Position numbers and translations under genes: made by a program
Notes under the pieces: generated by a model
Seen by the model: only the letters and a program-made list of their open reading frames with translations
Databases searched by the model: none
Told to the model about the DNA's origin: nothing
Origin: Desulfobacterales bacterium
GTDB taxonomy: Bacteria > Desulfobacterota > Desulfobacteria > Desulfobacterales > C00003060
Length of the DNA stretch: 15,010 nt
Direction of reading: 5' to 3'
NCBI GenBank assembly: GCA_030629475.1
Contig: DAOVOU010000012.1
Coordinates: 1-15,010 of the forward strand
Shown: positions 12,049-15,010 of the stretch, one piece after another
Numbering within the stretch: position 1 is the first letter of the stretch
Layout of the letters: each line of letters opens with the position of its first letter

Positions 12049-12657
12049 ATGAGCGTAAAATCTTTTAATAAGGACCAACAAGTCATCACACTCATATTGG
12101 GGCTGGCTATTTTTTTTATTGGTCTATTCAGACCGTTTCATCCCTTTTGGCCGATCCTCAGACCCTCTAACTGCGACATGATGACTGAACCCCGTCATCA
12201 ATCGGTTATTGAAGTCTCAGGAGCCGTAAAAAATCCCGGCATTTACACGTTCGATAAACCCCCAACAGCATACCAAGCGATCCAAAGCGCTGGCGGCCTC
12301 ACGGACGACAGTCCTCTCTCATTTGACACACCGGACGACACCCTTGACACGGGCATGCGGGTAGAGCTTCGCGGGTCGAACCCGCAATTTGCCCAACTCA
12401 CCATCACCCCCATGAGTTCCAGGAAAAGGCTGGTCTTGGGCGTTCCTATCAGACTAAATCAAGCTCGTGTTGAGGATCTTGCCATCATCCCGGGAATCAG
12501 CCATGGCTTGGCCCGGCGTATCGTTCAATTCAGGGAATCCCACGGTCCCTTCAAGACGTGGAACGACCTGAGGTGCGTCAAAGGCATAGGGCCGAAGAAA
12601 GTCGAATCCTTTCGATCCTACCTAAGCCTGACCAAGACAAGCCGGAACCAAAAATGA
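12049..12657 (+). CDS. ComEA-like protein with SLBB and helix-hairpin-helix domains
   Basis: The product has 202 residues. One membrane anchor (about 11-27) is followed by an SLBB-like segment (53-88, VIEVSGAVKNPGIYTF and AGGLTDDS). A tandem helix-hairpin-helix region comes next: LNQARVEDLAIIPGISHGLARRIVQFR (136-162) and NDLRCVKGIGPKKVESFRSYL (172-192). This order matches ComEA, the periplasmic double-stranded DNA receptor of natural transformation, which would be outside the inner membrane here. The second G of the first hairpin (usually GIG) is S151. No other competence gene is in the window, so a DNA-uptake role is family knowledge, not shown. ATG 12049 lacks a ribosome-binding site and follows a CTACTCGACTACTGAACC stretch. 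Confidence 0.82.
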   Translation: MSVKSFNKDQQVITLILGLAIFFIGLFRPFHPFWPILRPSNCDMMTEPRHQSVIEVSGAVKNPGIYTFDKPPTAYQAIQSAGGLTDDSPLSFDTPDDTLDTGMRVELRGSNPQFAQLTITPMSSRKRLVLGVPIRLNQARVEDLAIIPGISHGLARRIVQFRESHGPFKTWNDLRCVKGIGPKKVESFRSYLSLTKTSRNQK

Positions 12658-12995
12658 CTTGTGACCAAAACAGAATTCTGCGCACTGTCCCGCGCTTTCA
12701 CTCAATGCTACGGGCTGCTCCGACAGAGTCGGAGATCCAGGACCTCCGCCGGGCCGTAGTTGATCCCGATGTAATCGGGGCAGGCCCATCCACCCCAGGG
12801 GCTCCCCGCAGGCATCACTACGAAAAAAGAAATCAGTCATTCCATGTCTTAAAAACACGATTTTGACCCCTAGAATGCGGTTTTAGCGCCATATTTGGCC
12901 CAAAATATGAGAGGTTCTTGTGTAATGTCAACCAGTTGATGTGGTCCGACCCCAAGTCCCCAACCCCAAGTCCCCAAGTATTATCTTTCAAATAG
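12658..12995. other. Gene-free spacer with small hairpins and a 14-bp direct repeat
   Basis: I see no supportable gene in these 338 bases. Hairpins CTCCGAC/GTCGGAG (12718-12734, loop AGA) and CCCGAT/ATCGGG (12765-12779, loop GTA) are perfect and may end or stabilise the comEA-like transcript, though no T-run follows. CCCCAAGTCCCCAA is repeated in tandem twice at 12950-12978, downstream of the RRM gene. Confidence 0.6.
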
Positions 12996-13262
12996 CTAAT
13001 ATCTTTGATAACCCCCTCTTCGTCCACTTTTAGGTGGGCGAGCTTCGTTAACTCTCAAAGTGCGTTCTTTGAACTCGGAAGCGTTCAATGTTTGTTTTGC
13101 CCTATCAGCTTCCGATCGGCTAGACATTTCGACAAACCCAAAACCTTTCCCTTCAATAATATTGACTTTCTCAACGTCACCATAATTGGCAAACAATTCT
13201 TTCAACTCATCATTAGTTACAAAATGGCTGAGATTTCCCACATAAAGCTTCCTGCCTTTCAT
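12996..13262 (-). CDS. Small single-RRM RNA-binding protein
   Basis: An 88-residue protein holds one RNA-recognition motif: RNP2 as LYVGNL at 6-11 and RNP1 as KGFGFVEM at 39-46, then a short basic, glycine- and arginine-rich tail (RPPKSGRRGGYQRY). This is the form of the bacterial RRM proteins related to cyanobacterial Rbp, which bind RNA and are often cold- or stress-induced. GGAAA on the minus strand stands about six bases before ATG 13262. A 115-base leader separates it from the upstream receiver gene, so it may have its own promoter or a regulated leader. The RNA target is unknown. Confidence 0.92.
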   Translation of the reverse strand: MKGRKLYVGNLSHFVTNDELKELFANYGDVEKVNIIEGKGFGFVEMSSRSEADRAKQTLNASEFKERTLRVNEARPPKSGRRGGYQRY

Positions 13263-13377
13263 AGAATTTCCTTTCTTGCTCGTATTAGTTTGCCATTAGA
13301 GAGATCACATGATGATCGGAATTGGGCCATTTATTTCTCATCTCGCTGAAGTGCCTATCATGTAAACGACGCCTGGC

Positions 13378-13758
13378 TCAGCTTTCGGTCAAATGACCAG
13401 GCTTGTGTGCCTCGACGGCTCTCTTTATCATTGTTTTCAGTTCAGAGAGGTCAAATGACTTGACGACATAATAATCTGCGCCTATGGACCTTAGGTCATA
13501 TTTGTACGTTTCGAAAGCGCTACATAAAATGACCGGCAGGTTATAGTATTCATTTCGGATCTCTTTCAGTAGTTCGAGGCCGTCATAATTTCCAAGCTTG
13601 ATGTCCAGAATCACAACATCGGGTTTAAAAAGATCAATTATCCTCAGTAATTCATGCCCAGAGGCCGCAACCGAGACCTGATGTCCGTCATCAGATAATT
13701 CCTCCATGTAGTCTTGGCGGATGCTCTCGTCGTCATCCACCACAAGGATCCTCACCAC
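13378..13758 (-). CDS. Stand-alone response-regulator receiver (CheY-like)
   Basis: This 126-residue protein is a receiver domain only. The acidic pocket is D8-D9-D10, the phospho-acceptor D52 (VVILDIKLG), the switch serine S80 and the conserved lysine K100. Phosphorylated by an unidentified histidine kinase, it would act by protein contact because it has no output domain. The start is GTG at 13758, with GAGGAGG on the minus strand about eight bases before it; that ribosome-binding site directly follows a hairpin repeat (13778-13800). It lies downstream of the slipin gene on the same strand and may be cotranscribed with it. No kinase gene is present in the window. Confidence 0.93.
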   Translation of the reverse strand: MVRILVVDDDESIRQDYMEELSDDGHQVSVAASGHELLRIIDLFKPDVVILDIKLGNYDGLELLKEIRNEYYNLPVILCSAFETYKYDLRSIGADYYVVKSFDLSELKTMIKRAVEAHKPGHLTES

Positions 13759-13777
13759 GCTAACTCCTCCTCAAGTT

Positions 13778-13800
13778 ATAAAATCGCTGCGCGATTTTAT
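13778..13800. repeat. Hairpin repeat core, copy 3, between slipin and receiver genes
   Basis: Perfect arms ATAAAATCGC (13778-13787) and GCGATTTTAT (13791-13800) flank loop TGC. It overlaps the slipin TAA stop (13797-13799, minus strand) and lies just before the receiver gene's ribosome-binding site. Copies 2 and 3 also share CAAGTT on the left. Confidence 0.85.
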
Positions 13801-14534
13801 CTAGAGAGAAAAGGCTTGAAAAGGTCGATGGGGATGGGAAACAGGGTTGTGGAATTGCTCTCAGCCGAGATCTCCCGAAGCGTCTGTAAATACCGCAACT
13901 GCAAGGCCATGGGGTGTTCCCGGATAATGGTAGCAGCCTCTGCCAGCCTGCCGGCCGCCTGAAACTCTCCTTCTGCATTGATGACCTTGGCCCGTCGCTC
14001 TCGCTCTGCCTCTGCCTGCTTAGCCATGGCTCTCTGCATTTCCTGTGGGAGATCGATATGCTTGACCTCCACGGTGGAGACCTTGATTCCCCATGGATCA
14101 GTCTGGGTATCCAGGATCTCCTGAAGCTGCGTGTTGATCTTTTCCCGCTCAGAAAGAAGTTCGTCCAGTTCAGCCTGACCGCACACACTGCGAAGGGTGG
14201 TCTGGGCGAGCTGGGATGTGGCATACATGTATTTTTCCACCTCGATAATCGCCCTTACCGGGTCCATGACTCTAAAGTAGATGACGGCATTCACCTTGAG
14301 CGACACGTTGTCCCGGGTGATGACGTCCTGAGGGGCCACATCCATGGCAATCAGACGCAGACTCACCCTTACCATCTTGTCAACCACGGGAATCAAGATG
14401 ATCAGTCCAGGGCCTTTGGCGCCAATTACCCGCCCCAAACGGAATATGGTCCCCCGTTCATATTCTTTGAGGACCCGTATGGCAGAGGCCAGAAAGAACA
14501 GCAGCAGGATGATACCTGTAATAGTCGTAATCAT
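13797..14534 (-). CDS. Slipin (stomatin-like SPFH/band-7 membrane protein)
   Basis: This 245-residue protein has an N-terminal membrane hairpin (about 3-22 and the hydrophobic GPGLIILIPVVDKM near 41-54) and the SPFH core. The core shows VIGAKGPGL, TRDNVSLKVNAVIYFRV and EREKINTQLQEILDTQTDPWGIKVSTVEVKHIDLP. A charged coiled-coil follows (QRAMAKQAEAERERRAKVINAEGE). Slipins oligomerise on the inner membrane and organise membrane microdomains. Bacterial slipins are usually next to an NfeD gene, but no NfeD is seen in the 476 bases upstream within the window. Its TAA stop is supplied by the hairpin repeat. No strong ribosome-binding site precedes ATG 14534; GGGCGGGT is nearby. Confidence 0.94.
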   Translation of the reverse strand: MITTITGIILLLFFLASAIRVLKEYERGTIFRLGRVIGAKGPGLIILIPVVDKMVRVSLRLIAMDVAPQDVITRDNVSLKVNAVIYFRVMDPVRAIIEVEKYMYATSQLAQTTLRSVCGQAELDELLSEREKINTQLQEILDTQTDPWGIKVSTVEVKHIDLPQEMQRAMAKQAEAERERRAKVINAEGEFQAAGRLAEAATIIREHPMALQLRYLQTLREISAESNSTTLFPIPIDLFKPFLSR

Positions 14535-14925
14535 AAGACCCGCCCAATGTTAATCTCGAATCTCGCAACAATTTCCCGGTGAAACACAATCTGGCTCGAG
14601 GTGCTGGAAAAGCACACAATGTCCCCGTTTAAGTAATATTAGAGGGCAAAGTGCTGAGAACTTCCTTTTGGGTGAGGGTAGCTTAGGGCAAAGACGCTCG
14701 GGTGTCAATGTGTTAGAGGGAAAGGCCCGGGACCGCGTCAAAGCCGCGTAGACGAGCGTCGCTAGAAGACCCTGCCTATTGAAAACTTACACATTTTGAG
14801 GTACCCCCCCTTGGGTCGGAGTTTTATTGACTGACCAGAGTCTAAATGATAATTTCGACAGGCTTGCAAAGTCCTTGGCGACCGAGCTGGCCCCTGACGC
14901 TATCAGAACAAGGAGGTTACCGTTG
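14535..14925. other. Divergent intergenic region between slipin and the right-edge gene
   Basis: No confident gene was found before about 14827. GACGCTCG (14693-14700) and CGAGCGTC (14753-14760) form an 8-bp inverted repeat enclosing GC-rich sequence, which could be a structured leader or terminator. A run of seven C (14804-14810) occurs. The region must hold promoters for both divergent genes, but no clear consensus pair was seen. Confidence 0.4.
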
Positions 14926-15010
14926 ATGGTTGTTTATCACTACGAGGATGCGGATGTGAAAGCCGAGACGAGTCCCAAGAAGGTCTACATGATCATAAAT
15001 GGTAAAAAGA
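14926..15010 (+). CDS. Unrecognised protein, N-terminus only, cut by right edge
   Basis: A frame begins ATG 14926 (MVVYHYEDADVKAETSP) and is open for 28 codons to the edge, with the strong ribosome-binding site AAGGAGG at 14910-14916. The same frame is open upstream to TGA 14797 and looks protein-like (LNDNFDRLAKSLATELAP). TTG 14827, five bases after GGAG (14818-14821), would therefore add 33 residues. I cannot name the family from this fragment. Confidence 0.5.
   Translation, partial: MVVYHYEDADVKAETSPKKVYMIINGKK

Noticed and set aside
11847..12068. 73-codon plus-strand frame before the comEA-like gene
   Set aside because: It starts inside a palindromic element and overlaps the next start; it shows no domain or ribosome-binding site.
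12558..12866. 102-codon frame overlapping the end of the comEA-like gene
   Set aside because: It is out of frame with clear HhH coding sequence, then enters hairpin-rich spacer; no recognisable protein.
14693..14760. Possible tRNA or structured RNA gene
   Set aside because: Only an 8-bp inverted repeat is evident; there is no cloverleaf, anticodon arm or T-loop consensus.

Overview
The window looks like a chromosomal housekeeping segment from an anaerobic, Gram-negative bacterium of the Desulfobacterota (former Deltaproteobacteria) type. This rests on the gene order phoH - 7TM-HD phosphodiesterase - ybeY - pdxJ - nnr - tsaE - aspartate kinase, on mid-range base composition, and on the many short dispersed and tandem repeats in the spacers. 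The lineage is an inference; no rRNA or other phylogenetic marker is present.

Layout. 1-658 (minus): a cysteine-cluster (YkgJ-type) protein cut by the left edge. 659-1063: a repeat-filled spacer with a hairpin repeat and a large nested palindrome. 1064-2203 (plus): a NifS/selenocysteine-lyase-like PLP enzyme. 2316-3755 (minus): mazG and a cvpA-like membrane protein, separated by a 9-bp-period repeat. 3981-11631 (plus): the core cluster phoH, 7TM-HD protein, ybeY, pdxJ, a truncated nnr, tsaE and lysC. 12049-12657 (plus): a ComEA-like SLBB plus helix-hairpin-helix protein. 12996-14534 (minus): a small RRM RNA-binding protein, a stand-alone response-regulator receiver and a slipin. 14926 to the right edge (plus): start of an unrecognised gene.

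How the genes relate. The core cluster joins RNA and ribosome maintenance (PhoH, YbeY, and TsaE for tRNA t6A), second-messenger hydrolysis (the HD protein), vitamin B6 synthesis (PdxJ), repair of damaged NAD(P)H (Nnr) and entry into the aspartate amino-acid pathway (LysC). MazG and Nnr both remove damaged or non-canonical nucleotides. No defence island, CRISPR array, prophage or transposase gene is visible.

The unusual part is the spacer DNA. A 23-bp perfect hairpin repeat occurs four times with compensating base changes in its arms. Every copy lies at a gene boundary. One sits exactly between a Shine-Dalgarno sequence and the start codon of the 7TM-HD gene, so folding would restore normal spacing. 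Two copies supply the TAA stop of the adjoining gene. Most longer spacers also hold a different short-period tandem repeat (7, 8, 9, 9/10 or 14 bp). At one such repeat, between pdxJ and nnr, most of the Nnr epimerase domain has been lost.
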